The notes: a model not told the origin generated them from the sequence alone. Shown: positions 1-8,792, counted from the first letter of the stretch. The stretch: 44,977 bases of DNA from Candidatus Mediterraneibacter stercoripullorum (GCA_019115765.1 DXCZ01000090.1:1-44977); one strand, 5' to 3'. Numbers and translations are program-made.

Positions 1-3
1 AGT

Positions 4-130
4 ATCAGTGGCGGGTGTCAATCCCCCATCTGATATACGCTCCGCGAGGCTGCGCAGGGATTCGGAGATGTATTATGTCAGCTAAAGCTGACCCGAATCC
101 CGCGCCAAGACTCGCAAGCGAGTCTTGAAT
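4..130 (+). repeat. Left copy of 127-bp terminal inverted repeat
   Basis: These 127 bases recur exactly, in reverse complement, at 44851-44977. The unit is itself built from nested palindromes: ATCAG...CTGAT near the outer end, GGGATTCGG...CCGAATCCC enclosing TCAGCTAAAGCTGA, and AAGACTCGC-AA-GCGAGTCTT at the inner end. It has no start codon-led gene. On its inner side it abuts, without spacer, the interior of an ATPase/nuclease reading frame. It resembles a dispersed structured repeat of REP/MITE type. Both copies sit at the window edge, so a contig ending in a multicopy repeat is the simplest reading. Confidence 0.9.
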
Positions 131-514
131 GATATGAATTTAGATGGTCTGCAGGAAGCAATCGTTTCCATGCTGGGCGGACTGCGTTTTAAGATTAATA
201 CAAGAACCTTCCAAAATGATATGCTGAATATAAACAGCAGAGATGACGTCCTTACGCTGCTGATCCATCTAGGGTATCTGGCGTATGATTCTGATAAAAA
301 AGAGGTATATATACCGAATCAGGAAGTTGCGGATGAGTTCAAAAATTCTGTAGAATATAGTGGGTGGAGCGGGATTTCAGAAGCATTGAAATCTTCCGAC
401 CGCCTGCTTGATGCAACGATACATCAGGACGCAGATACTGTGGCGGCTGAACTTGATAAAGCTCATATGCTGAATGAATGTGTTATTGAAAAAACAATAA
501 ATGAGAAACAATAA
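131..514 (+). pseudogene. AAA-ATPase / PD-(D/E)XK nuclease-like protein, internal fragment
   Basis: The open frame begins inside the repeat and runs through a segment beginning DMNLDGLQEAIVSMLGG and ending KAHMLNECVIEKTINEKQ. This resembles the middle of the large Lachnospiraceae/Bacteroides family in which an AAA-ATPase-like domain precedes a C-terminal PD-(D/E)XK nuclease domain (roughly 500-570 aa). Only about 125 residues remain, covering the helical linker between the two domains. The Walker motifs (upstream) and the nuclease core (downstream) are both absent. The 5' end is cut by the repeat. The 3' end departs from the expected sequence after KAHM and stops just before the next gene's ribosome binding site. 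It is a remnant, not a functional gene. Family identification is from memory of the sequence pattern. Confidence 0.6.
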
Positions 515-536
515 ACAGTCAGGGAGGTACGAGAAC

Positions 537-1415
537 ATGAATACATTGAAGATCGCTCTTCTGCAGATCGCCCCCTCCGGTACGCTGTCCGGCAATCTGG
601 CAAAAGGGATCGAAAGCTGCAGAGCTGCGAAAAAGATGGGAGCTGACATCGCCCTGTTTCCCGAGATGTGGAGCAACGGCTATGATATCTGTGACAGACC
701 GTTTGATCAATGGAGAGAGGATGGGATCCCGGCAGACGGAGACTTTGTCCGGGCCTTTGGAGAACTGGCAGGAGAGCTTGAGATGGCGATCGGTATCACC
801 CTGCTGGAACGGAAAGGGGAAGCACTGCGCAATACTCTTGTTCTGTTTGACCGGCACGGGGAGAGGAAGCTTACTTATGCCAAGGTACATACCTGCGATT
901 TTGGTGCGGAGAGAGATCTGACTCCCGGCGAGGATTTCTGTGTGACTGTGCTGGATACGGCAAAGGGAGAGGTAAAAGTAGGTGCAATGATCTGTTATGA
1001 CCGGGAGTTCCCGGAGAGCGCCAGGATCCTGATGCTCAAAGGTGCGGAGTTGATCCTGGTCCCCAATGCCTGTCCGATGGAGATCAACCGTCTTTCCCAG
1101 CTGCGTGCCAGAGCATTTGAAAATATGCTGGCTGTTGCCACCTGCAACTATCCGGATATGGTCCCTGACTGTAACGGCGGTTCCAGTGTGTTTGACGGAG
1201 TGGCCTATCTTCCGGACCTGGAAGGTTCCCGGGATACCTGCATCCTGCAGGCAGGAGGCGCGGAAGAAATCTGCCTGGCAGAGCTGGATCTGGATCAGCT
1301 CCGGACCTACCGGGAATCTGAAGTCCATGGCAATGCATACCGGAGACCGGAAAAGTACGGGATCCTGACGGAGCAGAAGGTAGAGGCTCCATTTATCCGG
1401 AACGACCGGAGATAA
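537..1415 (+). CDS. Carbon-nitrogen hydrolase (nitrilase superfamily amidohydrolase)
   Basis: This is a 292-residue cytosolic enzyme of the nitrilase superfamily, which hydrolyses non-peptide C-N bonds (amides, N-carbamoyl compounds, sometimes nitriles). The catalytic triad is visible: Glu43 in FPEMW, Lys116 in YAKVH and Cys153 in GAMICYDREFPES. The length fits a single-domain family member. The ATG at 537 is preceded by AGGGAGG at 521-527, which argues against the in-frame upstream ATG at 501 that overlaps the broken gene. It is a single-gene unit closed by a terminator at 1426-1462. The substrate cannot be told from sequence; omega-amidase, N-carbamoylputrescine amidase or beta-ureidopropionase-like activities are all possible. 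It appears intact. Confidence 0.88.
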   Translation: MNTLKIALLQIAPSGTLSGNLAKGIESCRAAKKMGADIALFPEMWSNGYDICDRPFDQWREDGIPADGDFVRAFGELAGELEMAIGITLLERKGEALRNTLVLFDRHGERKLTYAKVHTCDFGAERDLTPGEDFCVTVLDTAKGEVKVGAMICYDREFPESARILMLKGAELILVPNACPMEINRLSQLRARAFENMLAVATCNYPDMVPDCNGGSSVFDGVAYLPDLEGSRDTCILQAGGAEEICLAELDLDQLRTYRESEVHGNAYRRPEKYGILTEQKVEAPFIRNDRR

Positions 1416-1425
1416 AGAAAAGTTC

Positions 1426-1462
1426 AAGCCTCGCTGATCTCAATGAAAATTCAGCGAGGCTT
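1426..1462 (+). terminator. Rho-independent terminator after the amidohydrolase
   Basis: A perfect 12-bp stem (1426-1437 with 1451-1462, AAGCCTCGCTGA paired with TCAGCGAGGCTT) encloses a 13-base loop, 10 bp after the stop codon. A-rich sequence precedes the stem and a T-containing tract ends it, so it may also work for the convergent kinase gene at 1502-2896. Confidence 0.75.
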
Positions 1463-1501
1463 TAGTAATTCATATATCTATATCATGCGCATATCATCTG
1501 A

Positions 1502-2896
1502 TTACTTTGCCTGGCAAGGCAGAGTGACAGTTACGGTAAGGCCATGTGGATCTGCAGCAGAGTAGTAAATGCTGCCGTGATGGGCTTCTGTGATCTGTCG
1601 CACGATCTTCAGTCCAAGCCCGTGTTCTCTTGTATCTGACGCGATGGATCCGGGCTTTTCCGGGTTGTTCATCCTTCGCATCTGTGATTCATCCATTCCT
1701 TTTCCATCATCTGAAACAGTAAAAACAACGGATCCGACATTGGATTTTTTTGCGTTTCTTTCTTTCTGAACACTCACAGAGATTTCAATATGGCATCCTT
1801 CCGGATTGTGAGTGATGCTGTTCTGGATCAGGTTCCCGAGCAGCCGGACAAGGAGCGTGCGGTCGCCTGTCAGAGAAATGTTATCTCCAGTATTATCTTC
1901 TGAAAACCCAAAGGAAAATCCATCAGTCTGTCCGCTGTTCAGATAATCTGTGATTACTTGCCGGGCCAGTTCCACAGGATCGATCTGCTCCGGATGGAGA
2001 GGCTGCATAGAGTATTCCAGTCTGGTAGTGAGATTCAGATCGGCTACCATTTGCTTCAGCTTTTCGCTTTGCTTCCGGATGATACCTGCCTGATGTCTGA
2101 CCTGAGAAGGCAGATCTTCCGTATCCTCGATCTCACTGGCATAGCCAAGGATCATGGACAGAGGAGTCCGGATATCATGGGAGATGCCGCGGATCCATTC
2201 CGCCCGGGTGTTATCCTTTTCCAGCATGTATTTTCCGGCATGGTTCAGACTGGCGTTGATCTCGGTCAGCTCGCCGTTTTCCGGAAGCCCGACCGGCTTC
2301 CCGGCGGAAAGATCCCGGATCCCGTTTAGGATAGGCTTCATAGCCTTTTCTACCCGCCGGGCATTGCGCAGAAAGAGATAGAGCATCAGGAACAGATTGA
2401 TAAAAAATACGGCTGCAGTGGAGAAGAGAAGGACCCAAACATAGGGAATCTCCAAACTGAAGTTCTGTTTGACCAGTGTTCCCGGAGGAAATCCGGTGAC
2501 AAGAAGCCCACCATCGACGGTCCATACTCTGACCGGATGGGCATCCAGATACCATTTGCTGAATACTGCCACATCCGATACAGTGTAGCTGCGGGGCAGA
2601 TCTTCCGGAAGACGTTTCTCCCAGATTACCTGCCCGCTGTCGTCAAGGATCATGGCCCAGGCATTTTTGCTCTCCAGCATATCCATAGCCTGGGCGTCGG
2701 CGTTCCAGGTTCCGTTTTCATATGAAAGATGTCGGGCAAATTCTTCAATCGAAAAAGCTTTGCTGTCCGTATTATTGTATATATCAGTCATTGTAAAAAA
2801 TGCAATGAGCAGCAGGACATTGACAAAGAAAAAAAGGATCAGTATGCCTGCGGTGGACAGGATATAGCGCCGGAAGAAACGTTCGATCTGATTCAT
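1502..2896 (-). CDS. Sensor histidine kinase (OmpR-type partner)
   Basis: A 464-residue membrane sensor kinase. A first membrane segment (about residues 12-36), an extracytoplasmic sensor of about 115 residues and a second segment (about 152-176) are followed by a HAMP-like linker. The DHp H-box is WIRGISHDIRTPLS with His240 as phosphoacceptor. A HATPase_c domain follows, with N-box LLGNLIQNSITHN, G1 DDGKGMD and G2 HGLGLKIV. The ATG at 2896 is preceded by AAGGAGG. An open frame continues farther upstream, but only through antisense of the regulator. Its start overlaps the stop of the response regulator gene by 4 nt, so the two are one operon. Because the regulator has lost most of its receiver domain, this kinase probably has no working partner here. 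Confidence 0.88.
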   Translation of the reverse strand: MNQIERFFRRYILSTAGILILFFFVNVLLLIAFFTMTDIYNNTDSKAFSIEEFARHLSYENGTWNADAQAMDMLESKNAWAMILDDSGQVIWEKRLPEDLPRSYTVSDVAVFSKWYLDAHPVRVWTVDGGLLVTGFPPGTLVKQNFSLEIPYVWVLLFSTAAVFFINLFLMLYLFLRNARRVEKAMKPILNGIRDLSAGKPVGLPENGELTEINASLNHAGKYMLEKDNTRAEWIRGISHDIRTPLSMILGYASEIEDTEDLPSQVRHQAGIIRKQSEKLKQMVADLNLTTRLEYSMQPLHPEQIDPVELARQVITDYLNSGQTDGFSFGFSEDNTGDNISLTGDRTLLVRLLGNLIQNSITHNPEGCHIEISVSVQKERNAKKSNVGSVVFTVSDDGKGMDESQMRRMNNPEKPGSIASDTREHGLGLKIVRQITEAHHGSIYYSAADPHGLTVTVTLPCQAK

Positions 2897-3420
2897 TTTC
2901 CTTCCTCCTTTGTGAACAGCCGGTATCCAAGCCCTTTGACCGTGATCAGGGAAACAGGATTCGATGGATTCTCTTCGATCTTTTCCCGAAGATGGCGGAT
3001 ATGGGTAGAAAGGGTGCTTTCGTAGCCCTGCCAGAATTCGCCGCATATGGCACTGCACAATGTACCTGTGGTGACGATCCTGCCCGCATTCTCATAGAGC
3101 TTTTCAAAAAGCTGAAGTTCCTTTGCGGTCAGTCCGGTACATTCCCCGCCCTTCCATACCTCCGCTTTCTCCAGATCCACTGTAGAGGCAGCCAGATATA
3201 CTTTCCGCTTCGGTTCCGGATAGGCACGTTTCAGGAGAGCATGTACCCGGAAAAGCAGTTCCTTTGGAAGAAAGGGCTTGATCAGATAGTCATCGGCGCC
3301 GTTCTCGAATCCGGTAAACCGGTCCTCCGCCTCCCCTCTGGCGGTCAGCATAAGTACCGGCACCCGGCTTGTCCGCCGAATCTCCTTTAGTACAGCGAAA
3401 CCGTCCGTCCGGGGCATCAT
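2893..3420 (-). pseudogene. OmpR-family response regulator lacking the start of its receiver domain
   Basis: The recognisable protein begins at MMPRTDGFAVLKEIR, just after the position where the phosphorylated Asp normally lies. It continues through the conserved Thr (LMLTARG), Lys (LIKPF) and a complete winged-helix DNA-binding domain ending GLGYRLFTKEEGK. The first 50 or so residues, with the acidic pocket and the phosphoacceptor Asp, are missing. Upstream of 3420 the frame runs into antisense of an ABC ATPase gene, and no start codon with a ribosome binding site is seen. The gene would normally be divergent from that exporter, a common BceRS/BcrAB-type layout. The missing segment also held the shared promoter. 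It is followed by the kinase with a 4-nt overlap. Confidence 0.8.
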
Positions 3421-3425
3421 TTGGC

Positions 3426-4169
3426 ATGATCCGGATCTTCGGGAAAAATATCCGGGGAAACGAGAAGGAGATCCTGCCCCGGACCGGCAGCATGATCGAG
3501 TCCCCAGGCTTCTATCCCAATCTGACCGGTACGGAGAACCTGCGTATCTTCGCATCACTGAGAGGGCTGAAAGACCCAGCCCGGATCAAAAACGCTCTGG
3601 AGCTGGTGAATCTGCCATACAAAGATAAAAAGCTGTTCTCACAGTATTCTCTGGGAATGAAGCAGAGGCTTGCCATTGCGCTGGCTGTCATGCACGACCC
3701 GGAGCTTCTGATCCTGGATGAACCTACAAACGGGCTGGATCCCATTGGAATCGCAGAGGTCCGGGACTTCATAAGGGAGCTGTGCGATTCCAGAGGAAAG
3801 ACGATCCTGATCTCCAGCCATATCCTTTCTGAGATCTCTCTGCTTGCGGATGATATCGGCATCATTGATCACGGTAGACTGCTGGAAGAGGAGAGTATGG
3901 AAGAACTGGAGCGGAAAAACGCACGGTTCATTCATTTTGGCGTAACCAATGCACAGAAGGCAGGAGAGATCCTGGGCTCCCGGTTCCGGTGCAGACAGTT
4001 TCAACTGGCGGACGCCGGAAACCTGTATCTCTATGACACGAGTCAGCCGGTGGAGAAGATCAATCAGGCGTTCGTAGAAGCAGGGATTGGAGTAAGGGAA
4101 GCACATCTCTGCGAAGATACGCTTGAGGACTATTTCAAACGGATTACGGGAGGTGAGGGAATTGCTTAG
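3426..4169 (+). pseudogene. BcrA-like ABC transporter ATPase lacking Walker A
   Basis: Homology to the BcrA/LanF type starts at IRIFGKNIRGNEKEILPRTG and continues through GSMIESPGFYPNLT, signature YSLGMKQRLAIALA, Walker B LLILDEPTNGLD, the switch His (LISSHILSEI) and the usual C-terminal extension ending EDYFKRITGG. About 60-70 N-terminal residues, including the P-loop, are absent, so it could not bind ATP normally. An ATG at 3426 could open a frame of about 247 residues, but no ribosome binding site is visible. It overlaps the following permease by 17 nt, as in intact BcrAB operons. The break lies at 3421-3428, where the divergent response regulator is also broken. Confidence 0.82.
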
Positions 4170-4743
4170 GCTGATTACGCAGGACAATGACACACTGAAA
4201 AATCTGCTCTGTGTTCCGGTGAGCCGGGCGTCCCTGGCAATTGCAAAGCTTCTGGTACTCCTGATCTTCTCCGTTCTGTTCATGGCAGTAGGCGGTCTGC
4301 TTTCGCTGGCGATCCTGCTGCTGCAGGGTTGGGAGCCGGTGGGATTCCTGCCTCTTTTCTTCGTAGGACTGGGAGAGGGCGTGATGATGTGGGCGGGCGC
4401 TCTTCCATGCGTCCTGTTTGTAGTATTTCTGAACAGGAGTTATATCATTTCAGTGATCATTACATTTTTTTACACAGTGATCAATTACATCCTGTCTACA
4501 AATGACCTGTTCCTGACTCAGCCCTTTGGTCTTAATCCGGGGACCCTCATTCCCGGGCCGTTGTCCTTCCGATGGATCTTCCAGTTCTATGACAACAGCA
4601 GTCCCAGCCCGGAGATGGCGGCTCTGCTGGAGCGGATCAGCCCGTATTTTGTCAGCGGAGTTCAGGCCTTCGGAGTGGTGCTGGCGGAAGCAGTTCTCTT
4701 TACAGCACTGACCGCATGGGCATACAGCAGGAAGAAAGACTAG
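4153..4743 (+). pseudogene. ABC-2 type permease (BcrB-like) with internal N-terminal deletion
   Basis: A GTG at 4153, preceded by GGGAGG, starts VRELLRLIT, the usual N-terminus of this permease family. It then passes directly into QDNDTLKNLLCVPVSR. In the paralogue at 4759-5547 the equivalent ANDTMKNLLTVPVS motif lies about 80 residues after the start. Around 70 residues, holding the first two membrane segments, therefore appear to be missing in frame, leaving 196 residues and about four membrane segments. A shortened permease could still be translated, but its partner ATPase is also broken. The start overlaps the ATPase stop by 17 nt and the next permease follows 15 nt later. Confidence 0.72.
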
Positions 4744-4758
4744 AAGGGAGGCAGTTTT

Positions 4759-5547
4759 ATGTGGAGTTTGATAAAAAGTGAATGGTTGAAGATGCGGAGG
4801 TGCCAGATCCTTCTGGTAGGAATCGTGGCGGTGTCGCTGTGCCCGGTGGTGCAGTATGGAACCCAGCTGGTGATCCGTCCGGATCTTCGGGATCCGAACT
4901 ATGATATGGCGCATCTGTTTGCAAATGTGATTTGGGGCAATACTCAAATATTTATCCCTATATCACTGGTCATGATCGGAGGTTGGCTGATCGACCGGGA
5001 GGCAGCAAATGATACGATGAAAAATCTGCTCACAGTTCCGGTCTCTCTGCCCAGGCTTCTGGGGGCAAAGCTGATCGTTACTGCCATCCTGGCCTTCCTG
5101 TTCGGTCTGTACAGTGTGGGCGTGACTGTTCTGACGGGAGTTATTGCCGGACTGCCAGGGCTTACCATTGGGACAGTACTGGGCTGCGGACTGCAGCTGG
5201 TTTGGGCGGTGCTCACCACGTATCTGGTGTGTATGCCTATGATCCTGATCTTCGGTCAGATCCGGGGAGCCTATCTGGGCGGTGCGATCCTGACCTTTTT
5301 TCTGGGGTACAGTATGCTGTTCTTCAAGAGTGGAGTCCTGCTGAGCGCCTATCCATTTTCCGCAGCTCTGATCCTGGCAGGATTCGATATGGAAGAATAC
5401 AATGGAGCTACAACTCAGCCCAGTCTGCTTCTGGCCGCAGCGGGTATGGTTTTCGTGATATTTGTAACGGCACTGATCCTGAAAATGTCCCGGCCGGGAA
5501 AGCAGAGAAAGCCAGGGGTCAAAAAGCGGGCAGGCAGGAGAAGATGA
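4759..5547 (+). CDS. ABC-2 type permease, second subunit of BcrAB-like exporter
   Basis: A 262-residue polytopic protein with about six hydrophobic segments. It starts MWSLIKSEWLKMRRC and carries the family's ANDTMKNLLTVPVS cytoplasmic motif near residue 92. A basic tail (KQRKPGVKKRAGRRR) ends it. Such permease pairs work with a BcrA/LanF-like ATPase to expel peptide antibiotics (bacitracin, lantibiotics) from the membrane. The ATG at 4759 follows GGGAGG with good spacing. This subunit looks complete, but the ATPase and the first permease of the same operon are damaged, so the exporter as a whole is probably dead. Confidence 0.82.
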   Translation: MWSLIKSEWLKMRRCQILLVGIVAVSLCPVVQYGTQLVIRPDLRDPNYDMAHLFANVIWGNTQIFIPISLVMIGGWLIDREAANDTMKNLLTVPVSLPRLLGAKLIVTAILAFLFGLYSVGVTVLTGVIAGLPGLTIGTVLGCGLQLVWAVLTTYLVCMPMILIFGQIRGAYLGGAILTFFLGYSMLFFKSGVLLSAYPFSAALILAGFDMEEYNGATTQPSLLLAAAGMVFVIFVTALILKMSRPGKQRKPGVKKRAGRRR

Positions 5548-5554
5548 GAAGAAA

Positions 5555-5597
5555 CAGACTGCCGCAGTCAGGTGTGATATCCGACTGCGGCAGTCTG
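5555..5597 (+). terminator. Terminator hairpin after the BcrAB-like operon
   Basis: A perfect 15-bp stem (5555-5569 with 5583-5597) with a 13-base loop begins 8 bp after the permease stop. Only a short CTTT follows, so on the plus strand it is a moderate terminator. It lies between two convergent operons and may serve both. Confidence 0.7.
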
Positions 5598-5651
5598 CTT
5601 TGAAGGGATAAGGAAAGGATGATGGATACGGTCAGTGGACAGCTCCGTTTC

Positions 5652-6437
5652 CTACAGGATATCTTTCCGGGTGTATTTTATATAACCGGCGGCGATTCCG
5701 ATGATTCCGTAAAGCATTCCCAGCAGCAACAGGGTGCCGTCCAGGGACACATTGGTTACAATATCCGTCCCTTCCGCATATCCGTAGGGTGAGATATACT
5801 TCAGAAATTCTGCGGCATCTGAGATATTTGCGATGATATTGAAAAAGTACAGTATGATCGCAAGGCCAAGTCCGATTCCCAGGCTCCCTTTCCTCAGAAA
5901 GGCGGAAATCCCGAAGCAGATGGACGCAATCTCAATCTGCAGAAGAGTATAGGCCAGATGGAGCAGAAGGATCTCTTTCCAGGGAATGTCCTCTCCAACC
6001 GCATAAATGGAAAGAAGGGAGAGAAGCAGTACCGCGGCGTTGAGGATCAGGATCTGGACAAACAGGGCTGCAAGCTTTCCGCTGAGTACCTGAACCCGGC
6101 TGACCGGATGAGTAAGGAGAAATTCTGCTGTGTGGTCCTTTTCCTCTTTGGACAGCATCGAGATCCCGCACATGGCAGTATACAGCGCGCCTCCAAGCCC
6201 AAGAATGTTGCCGCATTCAATGGCGTAAAAACCGGTCAGGGTGCCGAAGCTGACCTGATCCATTCCAAAGGCTGCGCTGAAGTTTCCCATGGAGGAGAAA
6301 ACGTCGCTGACCTGATCCATCTCTCCCTTCATCTCCGGAAACAGGAAGATGCATACGGCGAAAAGAAATGCGATGGATGCGCTCCATATGATCAGGGCAG
6401 TGCGGCCCTGGCGAAGTTCGTGTCTGAAGATTGTCAT
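5652..6437 (-). CDS. ABC-2 type transporter permease
   Basis: A 261-residue membrane protein starting MTIFRHELRQGRTALIIWS, the typical start of the ABC2_membrane permeases that pair with a CcmA-type ATPase. A first membrane segment (about residues 17-36) is followed by five more hydrophobic segments, ending at a short basic tail KYTRKDIL. The motif EFLLTHPVSRVQVLSGKL is the expected coupling region. Its start overlaps the stop of the upstream ATPase by 4 nt (ATGA), so the two are translationally coupled. The pair forms a simple exporter; the substrate is unknown, and many relatives sit next to TetR regulators and export drugs. It looks intact. Confidence 0.85.
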   Translation of the reverse strand: MTIFRHELRQGRTALIIWSASIAFLFAVCIFLFPEMKGEMDQVSDVFSSMGNFSAAFGMDQVSFGTLTGFYAIECGNILGLGGALYTAMCGISMLSKEEKDHTAEFLLTHPVSRVQVLSGKLAALFVQILILNAAVLLLSLLSIYAVGEDIPWKEILLLHLAYTLLQIEIASICFGISAFLRKGSLGIGLGLAIILYFFNIIANISDAAEFLKYISPYGYAEGTDIVTNVSLDGTLLLLGMLYGIIGIAAGYIKYTRKDIL

Positions 6438-7318
6438 TGCTTCTCATCTCCTTCCGTATAATAGTGAAGAAAGACCTCTTCCAGATCCGGTTCAGATATG
6501 GTAAGGTCCATGACCGGCTGTCTGCCAAGCTGGGACAGAAGCAGATTGATATCCCCGCTGTACAGAAAGCTGACGGTGTCATCAGATATCTGCAGATCCC
6601 GTACGTCCGGCAGTCCGGAGGCATCAAAGGAGCCACGGACAGAAACCCGTTTTGCATTCGTACGGGCCAGTTCTTCCACACTTCCGGAGGCGATGATCCT
6701 GCCTTCCCGGATAATAGCAGCCCGGCTGCAGAAGCGCTGGACCTCAGAGAGGATGTGAGAGGAGAGGAACACGGTCATGCCCTTCTCGTTCCGCTCTTTC
6801 AGTATCTCAAAGAATTCCTTCTGCATCAGAGGATCCAGTCCCCCGGTCGGCTCATCCAGGATGCAAAGCCTTGGATCATGCTGCAGGGCACAGACAACGG
6901 CAAGCTTCTTCCGGTTCCCGAAGGAAAGCTCGCTGATCCGGCGGGAAGGATCCAGCTGCAGGCGTTCGCACAGTTCGAGAGACGCCTTCCGGCAGTCTTT
7001 CCGGTGAAGGTCAGCCGAGAGCCGGATCAGATCCCTGCCCCGCATATCCGGGTAGAAGACAGCTTCCGATGGAAGATAACCGATTTCGGAAAGGATTTGT
7101 TCTTTCTCCCTGGAAATGTCTCTTCCCAGTATCCATGCACTGCCTCGGGTTCTATGTATCAGACCCATCAGGATCCGGATGGTCGTGCTTTTTCCGGCAC
7201 CGTTCGGACCGATAAAGCCATAGAATTCTCCCTCCCGTACCTCCAGATCGAGATCGATGATCCCCCGGGATCTGCCATAGAATTTCGTAAGTCCTTCTGT
7301 CTGTATCGCGTTCATCAT
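6434..7318 (-). CDS. ABC transporter ATP-binding protein (CcmA/drug-exporter type)
   Basis: A 294-residue soluble ATPase energising the permease at 5652-6437. Walker A is GPNGAGKST (about residues 37-45). A signature-like LSFGNRKKLAV replaces the classical LSGGQ, as in many members of this drug-export subfamily. Walker B RLCILDEPTGGLD and switch His LSSHILSEV are present. The C-terminal 80 residues form the usual DUF4162-like extension. Two tandem ATGs (7318 and 7315) follow AAAAGGAGG at the ideal distance. The start is first in the operon, and an AT-rich region with TATAAT at 7353-7358 lies upstream. Confidence 0.9.
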   Translation of the reverse strand: MMNAIQTEGLTKFYGRSRGIIDLDLEVREGEFYGFIGPNGAGKSTTIRILMGLIHRTRGSAWILGRDISREKEQILSEIGYLPSEAVFYPDMRGRDLIRLSADLHRKDCRKASLELCERLQLDPSRRISELSFGNRKKLAVVCALQHDPRLCILDEPTGGLDPLMQKEFFEILKERNEKGMTVFLSSHILSEVQRFCSRAAIIREGRIIASGSVEELARTNAKRVSVRGSFDASGLPDVRDLQISDDTVSFLYSGDINLLLSQLGRQPVMDLTISEPDLEEVFLHYYTEGDEKQ

Positions 7319-7352
7319 TTATTCCTCCTTTTGACCGCTGCGGTTAATTTTA

Positions 7353-7376
7353 ATTATATATGGTTGACCGTTTTTG
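7353..7376 (-). promoter_or_regulatory. Possible promoter for the ABC exporter operon
   Basis: Read on the minus strand, TATAAT (7358-7353) lies about 35 bp upstream of the ATG. No good -35 box is present at 17 bp. The tract CGGTCAACC immediately upstream partly recurs as CGGTCAA just before the ribosome binding site. This could be an activator or repressor site, but the evidence is thin. Confidence 0.35.
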
Positions 7377-7408
7377 AGAAGCCCCTGATTCGGTTTTCTG
7401 CATTTTTG

Positions 7409-7452
7409 TAAAAACTACCGCAAGATCATCGGTAAGATGACTTTGCGGCAGT
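7409..7452 (-). terminator. Terminator of the MFS exporter gene
   Basis: On the minus strand ACTGCCGCAA (7452-7443) pairs with TTGCGGTAGT (7423-7414), 10 bp including one G-U pair, and is directly followed by five T residues. It lies about 50 bp after the MFS stop codon. Together these make it a convincing intrinsic terminator separating the MFS gene from the ABC operon. Confidence 0.75.
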
Positions 7453-7499
7453 ACTGCTTAAAGGATTAAATCCTAAGGCGTTTTAGAAAATGCAACGGT

Positions 7500-8792
7500 T
7501 TAGGATCTATCCGTATATATGTATTTTCTCAGGATCCGTCCAAACACCAGGCAGACAGTAACGCCTGTAATACCCAGAAAAAACATCATGAGCGCTGCTC
7601 CGGAGCCTTTCCCTGTACCGAACAGGAGGACCAGCATACTGTCAGGCGGAGCTGACGCCATCAATGGCTCGCATACTATATCAACCATTGTTCCTCCTAT
7701 GAACAGTCCAATAGGAATCGTGAAAAACTGCAGAGTATTTCTGCAGGAATATACCCGGCCCTGCATTTCCACAGGAATAGAACGTCGCAGGACTACGTCC
7801 AGATTGGCGTTCATTATCGGTACCAGAAGCCAGCCGATCATCTGAGCCAGACACCACAAAATGGGTGAACCGGAAAATGCCAGTATAAAATTCTCTGTTC
7901 CCAGAGAAAAAAGCATGGTCAGATAGATTACCCGGATCCGGCTGCGGGGCGCCGGCATCAGTACAGCGATCAGGCTGCCTGCAAGAGTGGCGATTCCCGA
8001 GCAACTGCTGACCATCCCAAGTACGGCTTCCCCGCCGTTATCTCTGGGCAGGATCAGGGCAGGAAGTACCGCGTCAAAGGCAGATGCCACAAAGTTGATA
8101 CCTGCAAGAAACAGGATCAGCGTAAGAATCAGTCTGTTGTTCCGCAGATAATCAAGCCCTGAGGTTACCGTTTGAAGAAAGGGTTCGTTTTTGGCTGAAG
8201 ATCTTTTTTCCGGTGCCGAAATCTTTACTCCGAAAAGCAGTGCCAGAAATGCCGCAGTAAAAGTCAGCAGGTCAATATAAATGACAGCAGACATTCCTGC
8301 AAAAGCAAATATTGCCGTGGCAAGCACGGGATTTAAGATCGTGATCAGCGAATTAGAAAGGGAACGCAGCCCGCTGGTCTTCTGATAATATTTCTCAGGC
8401 GTGATTATTGTCATCGCTACATCGCTGGCAGGCTGCTGGACTGTGTTCATCAGTCCATTGACAGCATTCAGCAGATACATATGCATGGGCTGTAACTGAT
8501 CTGTCCTTAGAAGAAACAGGATCACTACTGTACAGAATGCTGCAAAAGTATCGCACACAAGCATAATCTTTTTCTTATCCCACCGGTCACTGAACGCACC
8601 TGCAAAGATACTCATCATTACATAGGGTGCATAAGAACAGATGGACAGAAGTGCTGTCTGAAGTGCGGAACCTGTTTTCTGATAAAGCCACAGGGTCAAC
8701 GCAAAACTTGTCATTGAGCTTCCAAGCTGAGATAACGACTGGGTGCTCCACAGAATGAGAAATGTTTTTAACTCTTTTATTGAATTTTTCAT
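7500..8792 (-). CDS. MFS transporter, macrolide-efflux (Mef)-like
   Basis: A 430-residue major facilitator with twelve predicted membrane helices. It starts ELKTFLILWSTQSLSQLGSSMTSFALTLWLYQKTGS, the hallmark start of the MFS_3/Mef-like group. The A-motif between helices 2 and 3 is GAFSDRWDKKKIM, and EMQGRVYSCRNTLQF in the second half is also typical. These proteins use the proton gradient to expel macrolides or other lipophilic compounds from the cytoplasm. Position is strongly informative here: a 240-nt leader with its own small reading frame and mutually exclusive hairpins precedes the gene, as for ribosome-targeting-antibiotic resistance genes. The ribosome binding site AAAGGAG (8811-8805) lies 12 nt upstream. 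It appears intact. Confidence 0.87.
   Translation of the reverse strand: MKNSIKELKTFLILWSTQSLSQLGSSMTSFALTLWLYQKTGSALQTALLSICSYAPYVMMSIFAGAFSDRWDKKKIMLVCDTFAAFCTVVILFLLRTDQLQPMHMYLLNAVNGLMNTVQQPASDVAMTIITPEKYYQKTSGLRSLSNSLITILNPVLATAIFAFAGMSAVIYIDLLTFTAAFLALLFGVKISAPEKRSSAKNEPFLQTVTSGLDYLRNNRLILTLILFLAGINFVASAFDAVLPALILPRDNGGEAVLGMVSSCSGIATLAGSLIAVLMPAPRSRIRVIYLTMLFSLGTENFILAFSGSPILWCLAQMIGWLLVPIMNANLDVVLRRSIPVEMQGRVYSCRNTLQFFTIPIGLFIGGTMVDIVCEPLMASAPPDSMLVLLFGTGKGSGAALMMFFLGITGVTVCLVFGRILRKYIYTDRS

Noticed and set aside
519..1427. Long open frame opposite the amidohydrolase gene
   Set aside because: It mirrors a gene with a visible catalytic triad and ribosome binding site, and its own sequence is Cys/His/Pro-rich without any family motif.
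2897..3058. Upstream extension of the first histidine kinase
   Set aside because: The extension lies in antisense of the regulator's DNA-binding domain; ATG 2896 has AAGGAGG at the right distance.
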